Assembly: GCA_018830645.1 (NCBI GenBank)
Contig: JAHJSA010000057.1
Span: 1-56,432 of the forward strand
Source: Actinomycetota bacterium
GTDB lineage: Bacteria; Actinomycetota; Thermoleophilia; RBG-16-64-13
Direction: 5' to 3'
DNA: 56,432 nucleotides
Every line of letters begins with the position of its first letter. Position 1 is the first letter of the stretch. A program made the translations under genes and the position numbers. Shown here piece by piece: positions 40,026-48,811 of this stretch. The notes beneath the pieces are model-generated. The model ran no database searches. It worked only from the letters and a program-made list of their open reading frames with translations, and was not told where the DNA came from.

Positions 40026-40084
40026 GCCCTGGAGCGGCAAGCCCGCGACTGGAGCGCCACACCGCGGGAGAAGAGGAGGGGCAG

Positions 40085-41206
40085 GTGAGGGTCGGAGTCC
40101 CCAAGGAGATCAAGACCAGGGAGTACCGAGTGGGGATGGTACCGGCGAGCGTGCGGGCACTGACGGCTCGCGGCCACACGGTCAGCGTGGAGACCGGCGC
40201 CGGACTGGGCAGTGGCATCACCGATGAGGAGTATGCCGCCGTGGGCGCCACCATCGCGCCCGACGCCGAGACCGTCTTCGCGAACTCCGACATGATCGTC
40301 AAGGTCAAGGAGCCCCAGTCGATCGAGTTCCCGCTGCTGCGCGAGGGACAGGTGCTCTACACGTACCTGCACCTCGCTCCGGCGCCGGAGCTGACCAAGG
40401 CTCTTCTCGAACGCAAGATCGTGGGCATCGCCTACGAGACCATCCAGCCGGCCGACGGTTCTCTGCCATTGCTCACGCCTATGAGCGAAGTCGCCGGGCG
40501 GCTCTCGGTGCAGGCGGGGGCTCACTGTCTGGAGACCGCCGAGGGCGGACGCGGCCAGCTCCTCGGTGGCGTGCCGGGTACGAAACCGGGCAAGGTGGTG
40601 ATCATCGGCGGCGGCGTGGTCGGACTGAACGCCGCCAAGATCGCCGTCGGCCTGGGTGCGCGGGTCACCATCCTCGATCTGAACCTCGAGCGGCTTCGCG
40701 CCCTTGACGACGTGTTCCGCGGCCGCGTCTGCCTGGTCGCGAGCTCGGAGCACGCGATCGCAGAGGAGATCTCCGACGCCGACCTGGTGGTGGGTGGCGT
40801 CCTTGTGGCCGGCGCCCGCGCCCCACGCCTCATCACCCGGGAGATGCTCAGGCGTATGCCGGAGGGATCGGTGATCGTGGACGTCGCCGTGGACCAGGGT
40901 GGCTGCGTGGAGACCACCCGCCCCACCACCCACGACGACCCCACCTACGTGGTGGAAGGAGTGATCCACTACTGCGTGGCCAACATGCCGAGCGCGGTGG
41001 CCCGCACTTCCACCTTCGCGCTCTCCAATGCCACGCTGCCGTATGCGCTGAAACTGGCCGACGGAGGGTACAGGCAGGCCATGCTCGATGATCCCGCGCT
41101 CCGGCGGGGGCTGAACGTCATCGACGGCAAGGTGACATACCGGGCGGTGGCCGGTGATCTCGGCTACGCCTTCACCGAGCCCGAGGAAGCACTGGCGCTG
41201 CTCTGA
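40085..41206 (+). CDS. ald: alanine dehydrogenase
   Basis: 373 residues, normal length, from GTG 40085 with GAGGAGGGG upstream. The enzyme interconverts alanine with pyruvate and ammonia using NAD. The N-terminal substrate domain has [19 protein letters not shown], with Arg and Lys of the pyruvate site. The NAD domain has [20 protein letters not shown], and the catalytic Asp-region segment is [20 protein letters not shown]. The C-terminus is complete. Behind a class III aminotransferase, its natural role is to return alanine to pyruvate, giving NADH and ammonium, which closes the amino-acceptor cycle. Confidence 0.95.
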   Translation: MRVGVPKEIKTREYRVGMVPASVRALTARGHTVSVETGAGLGSGITDEEYAAVGATIAPDAETVFANSDMIVKVKEPQSIEFPLLREGQVLYTYLHLAPAPELTKALLERKIVGIAYETIQPADGSLPLLTPMSEVAGRLSVQAGAHCLETAEGGRGQLLGGVPGTKPGKVVIIGGGVVGLNAAKIAVGLGARVTILDLNLERLRALDDVFRGRVCLVASSEHAIAEEISDADLVVGGVLVAGARAPRLITREMLRRMPEGSVIVDVAVDQGGCVETTRPTTHDDPTYVVEGVIHYCVANMPSAVARTSTFALSNATLPYALKLADGGYRQAMLDDPALRRGLNVIDGKVTYRAVAGDLGYAFTEPEEALALL

Positions 41207-41320
41207 CCATACGACCGAACCGCGGCGAATCCGCGGAACCGCCAAGGGGGTGATGCCCGTGCCCAGGGGGGCCATGGGTACCGAAGATCAGAGTTGAACC
41301 GAACACAGGGGGGACTAGTC

Positions 41321-42718
41321 ATGACTCATGAACTGAAGAGGGTGATGGGCCTACCGGCGGGGATCGCTTCCGCCGTCGGTTTGGTGGTCGCCTCGAGCAC
41401 GTTGGTGTTGCAGGGCCAGGGCTTCGGCATCGCCGGCCCGGGCTTCATCATCGCCATGCTGGTGGCCCTGCTCGTCAACCTCTTCGCGATGTTCTCGTTC
41501 GCGGAACTCTCGGGCATCGTGCCGCGGGCCGGTTCCGTCAATCACTACACGCAGGCCGCACTCGGGCCCTTCATGGCCATCGTGGCCGTACTGGCCTCGT
41601 ACTTCATCGTCAACATCTTCGCCGGCAGCGCAGAGGCATCGGTACCCGGCATCATCTTCCACGATGTCTTCTGGGACGGCATGCCGCCGCGTGTGTTCTC
41701 CACGGGCATCGTCCTGATTCTCGTGTTCACCAACCTGCGGGGCATCAAGTGGTTTAGCACCATCCAGCTGGTCACGGCCGCGGCCATGATCCTCTCTCTG
41801 GCTGCGGTCGGGATCATCGGCCTCCTCGGACTGGGCAGCGGCGAGCCGGTGGCAGGAGCTTTCGACACGTTCAACCATATGGGTTGGGGGCTCGGCAGTG
41901 GGATCTTCTCCCTGGTGGCGCTGGCGTTCTGGCTGTTCGTCGGGGCGGAGTTCGTCACCCCGCTCGCCGAGGAGATCAAGAAGCCGCGGATCTACATCCC
42001 GCTCTCGATGTTCCTCGGTCTACTGATCATCGGGGTAGCGGGCACCCTCTACGGTCTCGCCTCGATCAAGTACGTTCCCGCCGACGATCTGGCGGGCTCG
42101 CTTACGCCTCACGTGGACGCAGCCTCGGCGATGCTGGGTCGAACCGGCGAGATCTGGCTGTCCATAGCCAGCATCCTGGCGACCATCACCACCATCAACA
42201 CGCTGATTGCTGCCCTTTCCAGGATGTTCTACGGCATGGCTAAGAAGGGACAGCTGCCGTCGATCCTGGCGCGGCTCAACAAGCAAGCGGTCCCCAGCTA
42301 TGCCACCTACATGGTCATGCTCATGATCCTCGTGCCCTTGCTGATCGGGGTCGCCACCAAGGAGAGGTTCATCACATTCATCCTCGCGGCCACCTTCACC
42401 TGGGTAGTCGGCTACATCATCGTCCACGTCGACCTGATCATACTGCGCTGGAAACACCCGGAGATCCGCGGCGGGTTCAGGACTCCCCTGTATCCCCTCC
42501 CGCAGATCCTGAGCCTGATCGGCCTGATCTGGATGCTGTTCAAGATCGCGCCTCCCGATTCCGGGCTGGCCAAGGACATCTACACCATCGCCTTTGTCTT
42601 CCTTGGCATCTCGATCGTCTACGCGGCGGCGTGGGTAACCTTCAAGGAGAAGAAGGGGCTCTTCCAAACCACGCCCATCGCGGAATTGGTCGAGGACTTC
42701 GACAAGGACGAGGAGTAG
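41321..42718 (+). CDS. APC-superfamily amino acid/polyamine permease
   Basis: 465 residues from ATG 41321; the GGGGGG run 8 nt upstream favours it over ATG 41294. About twelve hydrophobic segments. The first, GIASAVGLVVASSTLVLQGQ, carries the APC substrate-binding unwound-helix region, and FWLFVGAEFVTPLAEEIKKP holds the conserved GAE in TM6. Charged residues, IKKPRIYIP, follow TM6 as usual. It would bring amino acids, polyamines or agmatine through the cytoplasmic membrane. Last gene of the amine operon, followed by a two-hairpin terminator. Confidence 0.9.
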   Translation: MTHELKRVMGLPAGIASAVGLVVASSTLVLQGQGFGIAGPGFIIAMLVALLVNLFAMFSFAELSGIVPRAGSVNHYTQAALGPFMAIVAVLASYFIVNIFAGSAEASVPGIIFHDVFWDGMPPRVFSTGIVLILVFTNLRGIKWFSTIQLVTAAAMILSLAAVGIIGLLGLGSGEPVAGAFDTFNHMGWGLGSGIFSLVALAFWLFVGAEFVTPLAEEIKKPRIYIPLSMFLGLLIIGVAGTLYGLASIKYVPADDLAGSLTPHVDAASAMLGRTGEIWLSIASILATITTINTLIAALSRMFYGMAKKGQLPSILARLNKQAVPSYATYMVMLMILVPLLIGVATKERFITFILAATFTWVVGYIIVHVDLIILRWKHPEIRGGFRTPLYPLPQILSLIGLIWMLFKIAPPDSGLAKDIYTIAFVFLGISIVYAAAWVTFKEKKGLFQTTPIAELVEDFDKDEE

Positions 42719-42786
42719 GGACGCGCACCCGTGCCCAGTGCGCGAACCGGTCGCGATCGCGTGCACCCGCGCTCAGACCTGACAAC

Positions 42787-42851
42787 TCCGCAGCCGAGTC
42801 GCTGCGGACGAAGTCTCTCAAGAGGGGGTCGGCATCCGCCGGCCCCCTCTT
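42787..42851. terminator. tandem hairpin terminator between convergent genes
   Basis: Hairpin 1: TCCGCAGC (42787-42794) pairs with GCTGCGGA (42801-42808). Hairpin 2: 42820-42833 pairs with 42838-42851 in a 14-bp stem with one G-T pair, ATCC loop, AAGAGGGGG on the left arm and CCCCCTCTT on the right. The second can work in both directions, ending the permease transcript and that of the agmatine fusion gene. Confidence 0.7.
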
Positions 42852-42992
42852 CCTCAGGCGAGAGTCGCTCTTGTCTGGGTGGGCCCATTGGCTACCGGCG
42901 GGCGGGATTCACGGCAGCCGCCGACCGGCTGCCTGCTTGCCCCTGGCCACGCGACGCTCCGGAACCGGTGTCGCCGGAGACCCCAGCCTCGA

Positions 42993-45050
42993 TCAGCGCT
43001 GCCGACCATCCAGGGTAGCGAGCGCCCCGTACAGGTCGGGTCGCCGATCGCGGAACAGTCCCCACGCCTCCCGGTACTGCCTCACCTCGTCGAGATCGAA
43101 GCTCGCCGTCACCACCATCTCGCGCGCCTCACTCCCGCCGTCGGCTTCGGCCACCAGCTCCCCCGTGTGATCGGCGATGAAGGAGGCGCCGTAGAACGTC
43201 ATCTCCGTGTGGTCGCCCCGCTCGACCCCGATCCGGTTCGAGACGACCACCGGGATCACGTTGGCGGCGGCGTGGCCTTGCTGCACACGCTTCCAATGCA
43301 GGCTCGAATCGACCTCCGGCGCGTACGGCTCCGACCCGATCGCGGTGGGGAAGAACAGAATCTCCGCGCCCGCAAGGGCGAGGCACCGGGCCGTCTCCGG
43401 GAACCACTGATCCCAACAGATGCCCACGCCGAGGGCACCGTACCGGGTGCGCCACACACGGAAGCCCGTGTCGCCCGGGCTGAAGTAGTACTTCTCCTGA
43501 TAGCCCACCCCGTTGGGGATGTGCGACTTCCGGTAGATGCCCAGGATCGAGCCGTCCGCATCGATCATCGCCAGCGAGTTGAAGAACACCTGGCCCGCCC
43601 GCTCGAAGAAACTCACAGGCAGCACCACCCCTAATTCGACCGCCAACCCGGCCATCCGCGCGATAGTGGAATGGCCCTCGAACGGCCGAGCGAGATCGAA
43701 GTGGCGCGGATGCTGTTCTATGCAGAAGTAGGGGGTCTCGAAGAGTTCTTGGAGAAGGATGATGTTCGCGCCCTCTGCCGCCGCTTCCCGCACCAACCTC
43801 TCCGCACTCGCAAGGTTGGCTTCGATATCCCAGCTGCAGGCCATCTGAGTCGCCGCCACGGTCACGGCTGTCATGCCCATACCTCCTGTGTTCGACTCGC
43901 CCGCCTCGTGCGCTCCAGTCGCCAGCGTGCCCACGACGGCCCCGTCCGGCGCATCCACTCCGAGCGGCTGCTGCTGCGTGATGCAATGGACGCATCCACC
44001 CCCCAGGATGATCTCATGCCCCGCCACAGTAACGACGGTGCGATCGGGGTAGAGACGCTCGAGGACCCGCCGGGCCTCGTCGTCTCGGCGGTCGTCGAAG
44101 ACAGGCATGACCACACCCCCGTTACACACGTAGAAGTTGAGGTACGCAGGAGCCATCTCCTCGCCTGCACGCCGCGGCCTGGTGCCGTCCACAGACACGA
44201 TGCCTTCGGCCTCCCCAGCGCTCAAGAACATCCTGTCCGGAAGGGGCATCTTGTGAACCTCGAGCGGCCTTCCGCGGGCGTCGGTCGCCGCCCGGAGTAT
44301 CTCGTAGTTCTCGGCGAGAACCTCGTAGCGCCAGTCATCGCGGTCGTCGGTCCAGCTGAGGACCACCACTCCCGGCTTCACGAAGCAGGCCACATCGTCG
44401 ACGTGACCGTTGGTCTCCCACGGGTCCAGTCCTCGGTTCAGCCAGATGACTTTGTCCACGCTCAGGTAGTCGTGCAGGTAGCCCTCGATCTGCTCCCGCG
44501 TGAGATCGGGGTTGCGGCCGGGCGAGAGCAGGCACTCGGCCGTCGTGAGTAGCGTTCCCTCGCCATCGACGTTGATGGCCCCACCCTCCAGAACCATGGG
44601 GGCGTGATAACGCTCAAGGCCTTCGATGGCCGCCACACCCCGAGGCACCATATCGTCGAGGTCCCACGTTTCGTAGGCCCCGTCGAAGGTGCCGCCCCAG
44701 GAGTTGAAATCCCAGTCGGTGAGCCGCACGCGGCCGGTTTCGTCCACCACGAAGGTAGGCCCGCAGTCTCGCATCCAGGCATCGTCGCTGGCCAACTCCA
44801 CCACCCGCACGTCCGCGGGCAACAACGCCCGCGCACCGGCGACCTGGTCTGGGTTCGCCCCCACAGTCACCGGCTCGAATCGGGCGATGGCCGTCGCAAC
44901 GTTCGCGAAAGCCTGCTGCGCCAGCCTCCCTCCCAGACGCCACCAATCAGGCCGGTGGGGCCAGAGCATCCAGGTGCCGGCGTGCGGTTCGAACTCGCCG
45001 GGCATGCGGAAGCCGTCCGCGCGCGGGGTCGTAGCGAGGGCGTCTAGCAT
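42993..45050 (-). CDS. agmatine deiminase / N-carbamoylputrescine amidase fusion
   Basis: 685 residues from ATG 45050 with GAGGAGG upstream. Residues about 1-370 are agmatine deiminase: DDAWMRDCGPTFVVDETGRV, the ETNGHVDD motif and catalytic Cys356 in HCITQQQP. A short linker near 375-395 contains TGAHEAGESNTGGMGM. Residues about 396-685 are a nitrilase-superfamily amidase with the Glu in LQELFETPYF, Lys in YRKSHIPNG and Cys545 in GICWDQWFPE. Together they take agmatine to N-carbamoylputrescine and then putrescine, releasing 2 NH3 and CO2. In most bacteria these are separate genes (aguA, aguB). The fusion lets the intermediate pass within one protein. Catalytic residues of both halves are present. 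Confidence 0.95.
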   Translation of the reverse strand: MLDALATTPRADGFRMPGEFEPHAGTWMLWPHRPDWWRLGGRLAQQAFANVATAIARFEPVTVGANPDQVAGARALLPADVRVVELASDDAWMRDCGPTFVVDETGRVRLTDWDFNSWGGTFDGAYETWDLDDMVPRGVAAIEGLERYHAPMVLEGGAINVDGEGTLLTTAECLLSPGRNPDLTREQIEGYLHDYLSVDKVIWLNRGLDPWETNGHVDDVACFVKPGVVVLSWTDDRDDWRYEVLAENYEILRAATDARGRPLEVHKMPLPDRMFLSAGEAEGIVSVDGTRPRRAGEEMAPAYLNFYVCNGGVVMPVFDDRRDDEARRVLERLYPDRTVVTVAGHEIILGGGCVHCITQQQPLGVDAPDGAVVGTLATGAHEAGESNTGGMGMTAVTVAATQMACSWDIEANLASAERLVREAAAEGANIILLQELFETPYFCIEQHPRHFDLARPFEGHSTIARMAGLAVELGVVLPVSFFERAGQVFFNSLAMIDADGSILGIYRKSHIPNGVGYQEKYYFSPGDTGFRVWRTRYGALGVGICWDQWFPETARCLALAGAEILFFPTAIGSEPYAPEVDSSLHWKRVQQGHAAANVIPVVVSNRIGVERGDHTEMTFYGASFIADHTGELVAEADGGSEAREMVVTASFDLDEVRQYREAWGLFRDRRPDLYGALATLDGRQR

Positions 45051-45124
45051 CTACCGTTCCTCCTCGTGCAGGGCCTGCTCGCGTAGGTCGCGCCTGGTCA
45101 TGTGGGCAAAGCGCGCTCGGTCAT
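45051..45124 (-). promoter_or_regulatory. two tiny overlapping leader ORFs before the agmatine fusion gene
   Basis: An 8-codon frame (MTERALPT) at 45098-45124 overlaps by ATGA a 16-codon frame (MTRRDLREQALHEEER) at 45051-45101. The second frame's TAG abuts the fusion gene's ATG. The second peptide has four Arg residues, which would suit arginine-sensitive translation control, as agmatine derives from arginine. The second ORF contains the GAGGAGG ribosome site of the main gene, so its translation could affect initiation. No alternative hairpins were worked out. Confidence 0.35.
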
Positions 45125-45369
45125 GCCGGGAATCCTAGCATGGGCGCACCGGCCCCTCGGCATCTCGAGCGTGCGGTCCGCAGTCCTAGGCGCGGGCGCC
45201 CGGGCAGCAGGAAGCTCGGAAGTCAGTGGCGGTGGCTCGACCCGGTACGACGGTGGAACCGAATCTCCACATCCGGTCGTGCGCGCGCGGAGCGGATGCT
45301 CCCGTCCAGCGGAAGCGCCCGAGGTAGTACCATTACTCTCGAGGACGCGTGTCCAGCAAAGGAGGACTG

Positions 45370-46083
45370 TTGCGCATAGGTATCCACCCATCGGTGTTCG
45401 ATCGGTTCCCGAAGTACTGCCGCGGCCTGGTGATCGGCCACGGCATCTCGAACGCCACCGTGGACCCCCTACTGACCGAACGCCTTCGGGCCGCCGAACT
45501 CGCGCTCCGTCGGACGCTGCCCGCGGAGGACTGGCGCGCACACCCTCGTGTCGCCGCTTGGCTGCGCGCTTTCCAGGAACTCGGGATCCCCACCGGGGCG
45601 CGGCCGCCATCTTTGGCCGCCCTGGTGAAGCGGGTGCTCAAGGGCGGCACTTTGCCCTTCATCAACCAGGTGGTCTCCCTCATGAACATCGCGTCGCTCG
45701 AACGGCTGGTGCCATGCGGCGGCGACGATCTACACTCCGCGGGGGGCGATCTGCTTCTCCGCCCCGCAACGGGTGCCGAATCGTACCGGCCATTGGGGCG
45801 ACCCGACGTGCTGGAGCATCCCGATCCAGGCGAGATCGTCTACGTGGCCGGCGATGCGATCGTGCTCTGCCGCTCCTGGTGCTGGCGCAACAGCGACGTG
45901 ACCAAACTCACCGAGGCCAGCACTGCGGTGTGCCTCAACCTTGACTTCATGGCGCCCGCGGTGTCTACGCAGGAACACGAGCCGGCCGCGCGCGCCCTCG
46001 CCGATGACCTGAGCCGCCACTGCGGCGGCGAAGTGACGTGGCACCTGCTCACCCCTGCCGAACCGACGGTCGACGTCCTGTAG
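45370..46083 (+). CDS. B3/4-domain protein (PheRS beta-like editing domain)
   Basis: 237 residues from TTG 45370, chosen because AAAGGAGG lies 5-6 nt upstream; GTG 45349 would put that site inside the gene. The B3/4 fold is shown by SLAALVKRVLKGGTLPFINQ followed by VVSLMNIASLERLVPCGGDD, the segment aligning with the tRNA synthetase beta-chain editing domain. The C-terminal region has YVAGDAIVLCRSWCWRNSD. Free-standing B3/4 proteins are thought to remove misacylated amino acids, but the target is not shown. The 318 bp before it hold leader ORFs of the divergent fusion gene. Confidence 0.82.
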   Translation: MRIGIHPSVFDRFPKYCRGLVIGHGISNATVDPLLTERLRAAELALRRTLPAEDWRAHPRVAAWLRAFQELGIPTGARPPSLAALVKRVLKGGTLPFINQVVSLMNIASLERLVPCGGDDLHSAGGDLLLRPATGAESYRPLGRPDVLEHPDPGEIVYVAGDAIVLCRSWCWRNSDVTKLTEASTAVCLNLDFMAPAVSTQEHEPAARALADDLSRHCGGEVTWHLLTPAEPTVDVL

Positions 46084-46142
46084 TGGGCCTGACCGCGGCG
46101 GGTGCGGCCGACGCCTCGCAAGCGCCAACGAAGGAGACCGGC

Positions 46143-46670
46143 ATGACCGACCTGTCGAAACAACCGCAGAAGGACCCCGGCCCCATCAAGTTCGCGGCCA
46201 AACTCTGCGCAGGGGACCGGGGCGGCGCCTACGTGGAGTTCCCGTTCGACGTCAACGAGCTCTTCGGGACGAAGGGACGTGTGCCCGTCCACATGACCGT
46301 GAACGGCACCCCGTATCGCGGGTCGCTGATGAAGTACCGGGGCGTGCGCATGATAGGCGTCACGAAGGCGGTGAGGGAAGCCGGCGGGACTGCAATCGGG
46401 GATCAGGTCGAGATCGTGCTCAAACTCGACACCGAGGAGCGCGTGGTAGAGATGCCCGCCGACCTCGCCGAGGCCCTCTCGCTCGACAGTCAAGCCATGG
46501 CCGGCTGGGAGCGGTTCGCCTATACGCATCAGCTGGAGTGCGTCACAGCCATCCTCGGCGCGAAACGGGAGGAAACGCGGGCCAAGCGGGTGGCCGGAGT
46601 CGTGGAAGCCGCGCGGAAGAGGGCGGAAGCGGCACAGACGAGGGCCGAAGCGAACCCGCAACAGAAATAG
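46143..46670 (+). CDS. DUF1905 / YdeI-OmpD-associated domain protein
   Basis: 175 residues from ATG 46143 with AAGGAG upstream. The N-terminal DUF1905 beta-barrel shows GGAYVEFPFDVNELFGTKGR, then VPVHMTVNGTPYRGSLMKYR. The C-terminal YdeI-like helical part contains DLAEALSLDSQAMAGWERFA and ends in an Arg/Ala-rich helix. Function unknown; YdeI relatives are linked to peptide resistance in enteric bacteria, an association that may not transfer. It follows the B3/4 gene by 59 bp and precedes the creatininase by 20 bp, so co-transcription is likely. Confidence 0.85.
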   Translation: MTDLSKQPQKDPGPIKFAAKLCAGDRGGAYVEFPFDVNELFGTKGRVPVHMTVNGTPYRGSLMKYRGVRMIGVTKAVREAGGTAIGDQVEIVLKLDTEERVVEMPADLAEALSLDSQAMAGWERFAYTHQLECVTAILGAKREETRAKRVAGVVEAARKRAEAAQTRAEANPQQK

Positions 46671-46690
46671 AACAGGGAGGTTCGCCCACG

Positions 46691-47608
46691 ATGCCACAGC
46701 TCTCGTACCTCGATCTCACCTACACGGAACTGGCGGCGCTCCACCGGGACCGGACCGTAGCAGTGAGTGCCGTGTCCCCCGTCGAGGTGCACGGACCGCA
46801 CCTGCCTCTCGGAACCGACCTGTTCATCGCCGAGGAGCTTCGCGACCGCGTGGCACGACTCATCGGGGAACGGCGTCCAGACTGGAACGTCTTGGTTCTG
46901 CCCTCTCTCGCCGCGGGCAGCGATCCCATCCCCCTCCCCGGATCGGTGGAAGTAGCTCCCGCCGCCCTCGAGGGCGTGGTGCGCGGCTGGGCGCGCGCAC
47001 TCGCCGGGCAGGGCTTCCGCTACTGGGTGCTGCTCGACAATCACGGGGGCCCGCACCACCAGCTCGCCATCGAGACCGCGGGGCGAGGGGCGGCACGAAA
47101 GGGACTGCACCTGATCGCACCCTTCCACCTCGAATTCCGGCGGATGGTGGCCCTCGACCCCGAGCTTCTCGAAGTCACCGGACTCGCCGAAGGGACGGTG
47201 GGCGACATCACGGACTCCCACGCCGGCACGAACGAGACCTCGCTGATGCTGGCGGCCATGGCCGACGCGGTGCGCCCCGGCTACGCCGCCCTCGGACAGG
47301 GTCGGGTGTCACCCCGGCGCGGGCTGACGCGCGCGCTGGCAACCATGGGCAGACTGCTCGGGCGTCTGGGCGCATCCGACGCGGCCACGGACTTCCGCTT
47401 CATCTCGAACGCCCTGGCCTGGGTGTCGGACCCGCAGATGGAGAGCTACCAGGGCCGGCCCTGCGCCGCCGACCCGGCGGCCGGCGAGCGTATGCTCGAG
47501 TATCGCGCAGCCGTGGCTATCGAGCTTCTCGAGGCGGCCATCAGCGGAGTCCCCGTGCAGACCAAGCCACTCGGCTGGTCCATCCGCCGCCTACGCAAGA
47601 TCATCTGA
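46691..47608 (+). CDS. creatininase-family amidohydrolase
   Basis: 305 residues from ATG 46691 with GGGAGG about 10 nt upstream. Metal-binding motifs are VEVHGPHLPLGTD, DNHGGPHHQL and SHAGTNETS, matching the Glu, His, Asp, His and Glu positions of creatininase, although the first usually reads E-x-HGPHLP. The C-terminal 70 residues are helical. Family members include creatinine amidohydrolase and MftE-type peptidases. There is no mycofactocin or creatine gene nearby, so the substrate is open. Confidence 0.88.
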   Translation: MPQLSYLDLTYTELAALHRDRTVAVSAVSPVEVHGPHLPLGTDLFIAEELRDRVARLIGERRPDWNVLVLPSLAAGSDPIPLPGSVEVAPAALEGVVRGWARALAGQGFRYWVLLDNHGGPHHQLAIETAGRGAARKGLHLIAPFHLEFRRMVALDPELLEVTGLAEGTVGDITDSHAGTNETSLMLAAMADAVRPGYAALGQGRVSPRRGLTRALATMGRLLGRLGASDAATDFRFISNALAWVSDPQMESYQGRPCAADPAAGERMLEYRAAVAIELLEAAISGVPVQTKPLGWSIRRLRKII

Positions 47609-47733
47609 CGGGGCCGCCTGCCGTGAGAAGTCAGGCGCCCGTCAAGCTGAGAACGCCCGGTCGCTGACTACGGAGTATGATCCAGGTTGGCTGACGGCGG
47701 CCACGAATGATCGAAGCATAGGGAGGCACGGCC

Positions 47734-48648
47734 ATGAGCGAGACGGAGACGTTCCCGAGCCCCAACGTGGACCGAGAGGGCGGAGATCCGAAGGAAACGC
47801 GGCGTCGGCAGCAGCGCACCCACGCCGCCGTGTCCGAAGCCTACACGCGGGCGGTCGACGCCGGCTCCGGCTGCTGCGGCGACGCCGAGCCGAAGGGAGT
47901 GGCCGCGAAGCTGGCCGGCTACAGCCCCGAGGAGATGGCGGCCCTGCCCAAAGACGCACTCGCGAACTCGTTCGGCTGCGGCAACCCCCTTGCCTTCTCC
48001 GACGTGGAACCCGGTGAAGTGGTGCTGGACCTCGGGTCGGGCGCGGGCATCGATCTGCTGCTCGCCGCCGCCAAGGTGGGCCCCACCGGCCGCGTGATCG
48101 GCGTCGACATGACCGATGTCATGATCGAGCGTGCCCGAGCCAACGCGGCGGCGGCCGGGTTCGACACCATCGAGGTGCGCATGGGCATCATCGAGGAGTT
48201 GCCGGTGGAGACGGCATCCGTCGACCTGGTCATCTCGAACTGCGTGATCAACCTCTCTCCCGACAAGGAGAGGGTGTTCCGCGAGATCGCCCGGGTGCTG
48301 AAGCCGGGCGGGCGTCTCCGAGTGTCCGACATCGTCGTGCGGGAGCTTCCTCGATGGGCGCGCGAGAGCGCGCAGCTGTATTCGTCGTGCATCGCCGGAG
48401 CCATCTCTGAAGACCAGTACCTGGCGGGCATAGAGGCCGCCGGGCTCGAGAACGTGCAGGTGGCGGAACGCCTCGTGTACGACACCGTGCAACTCGAGGC
48501 CCTCATCGGCTCCGAGATCGTAGAAGGCGCCGAGGGTTCCCCGGGCTGCTGCGGGGCGGTCGCGGAGTCGGTTGACCTCGCTGAAGGCGCCGCCGAGCTA
48601 CAGGGCGAGGTGTGGAGCGCGATCTTCCTGGCCCGAAAGCCGAGCTAG
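47734..48648 (+). CDS. arsM: arsenite methyltransferase (ArsM-like)
   Basis: 304 residues from ATG 47734. The SAM fold begins VLDLGSGAGIDLLLAAAKVG. Three conserved cysteines for As(III) binding are seen in ANSFGCGNP, SNCVINLS and SSCIAGA, with additional GSGCCGD at the N-terminus. It methylates arsenite with S-adenosylmethionine, yielding volatile or less binding forms. ArsM normally lies near an ArsR gene, which is absent here, so control is unknown. A CCGAV-type Cys pair (SPGCCGAVAESVDLA) appears in the C-terminal segment. Confidence 0.92.
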   Translation: MSETETFPSPNVDREGGDPKETRRRQQRTHAAVSEAYTRAVDAGSGCCGDAEPKGVAAKLAGYSPEEMAALPKDALANSFGCGNPLAFSDVEPGEVVLDLGSGAGIDLLLAAAKVGPTGRVIGVDMTDVMIERARANAAAAGFDTIEVRMGIIEELPVETASVDLVISNCVINLSPDKERVFREIARVLKPGGRLRVSDIVVRELPRWARESAQLYSSCIAGAISEDQYLAGIEAAGLENVQVAERLVYDTVQLEALIGSEIVEGAEGSPGCCGAVAESVDLAEGAAELQGEVWSAIFLARKPS

Positions 48649-48731
48649 CCCCGCGCGCGAGCCGCCACCGGAAGCGCCCGTTCGCGTCGGGAGTCGGCGA
48701 GGGGTATCATGGGCACGGTCGACACCGTCAC

Positions 48732-48776
48732 GGCGCGATGATTACGGGCGCGATGACTACCGGCGCGATGATGAGC
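48732..48776. repeat. three-copy 15-bp repeat upstream of the histidine kinase
   Basis: Units starting GGCGCGATGA occur at 48732, 48747 and 48762 with exact 15-bp period; the last five bases differ (TTACG, CTACC, TGAGC). It ends 36 bp before the kinase GTG. It could be a minisatellite or protein-binding array. Confidence 0.7.
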
Positions 48777-48811
48777 AGCGCGAACGAACCCCACCCGGAG
48801 GATAAGAGCCG

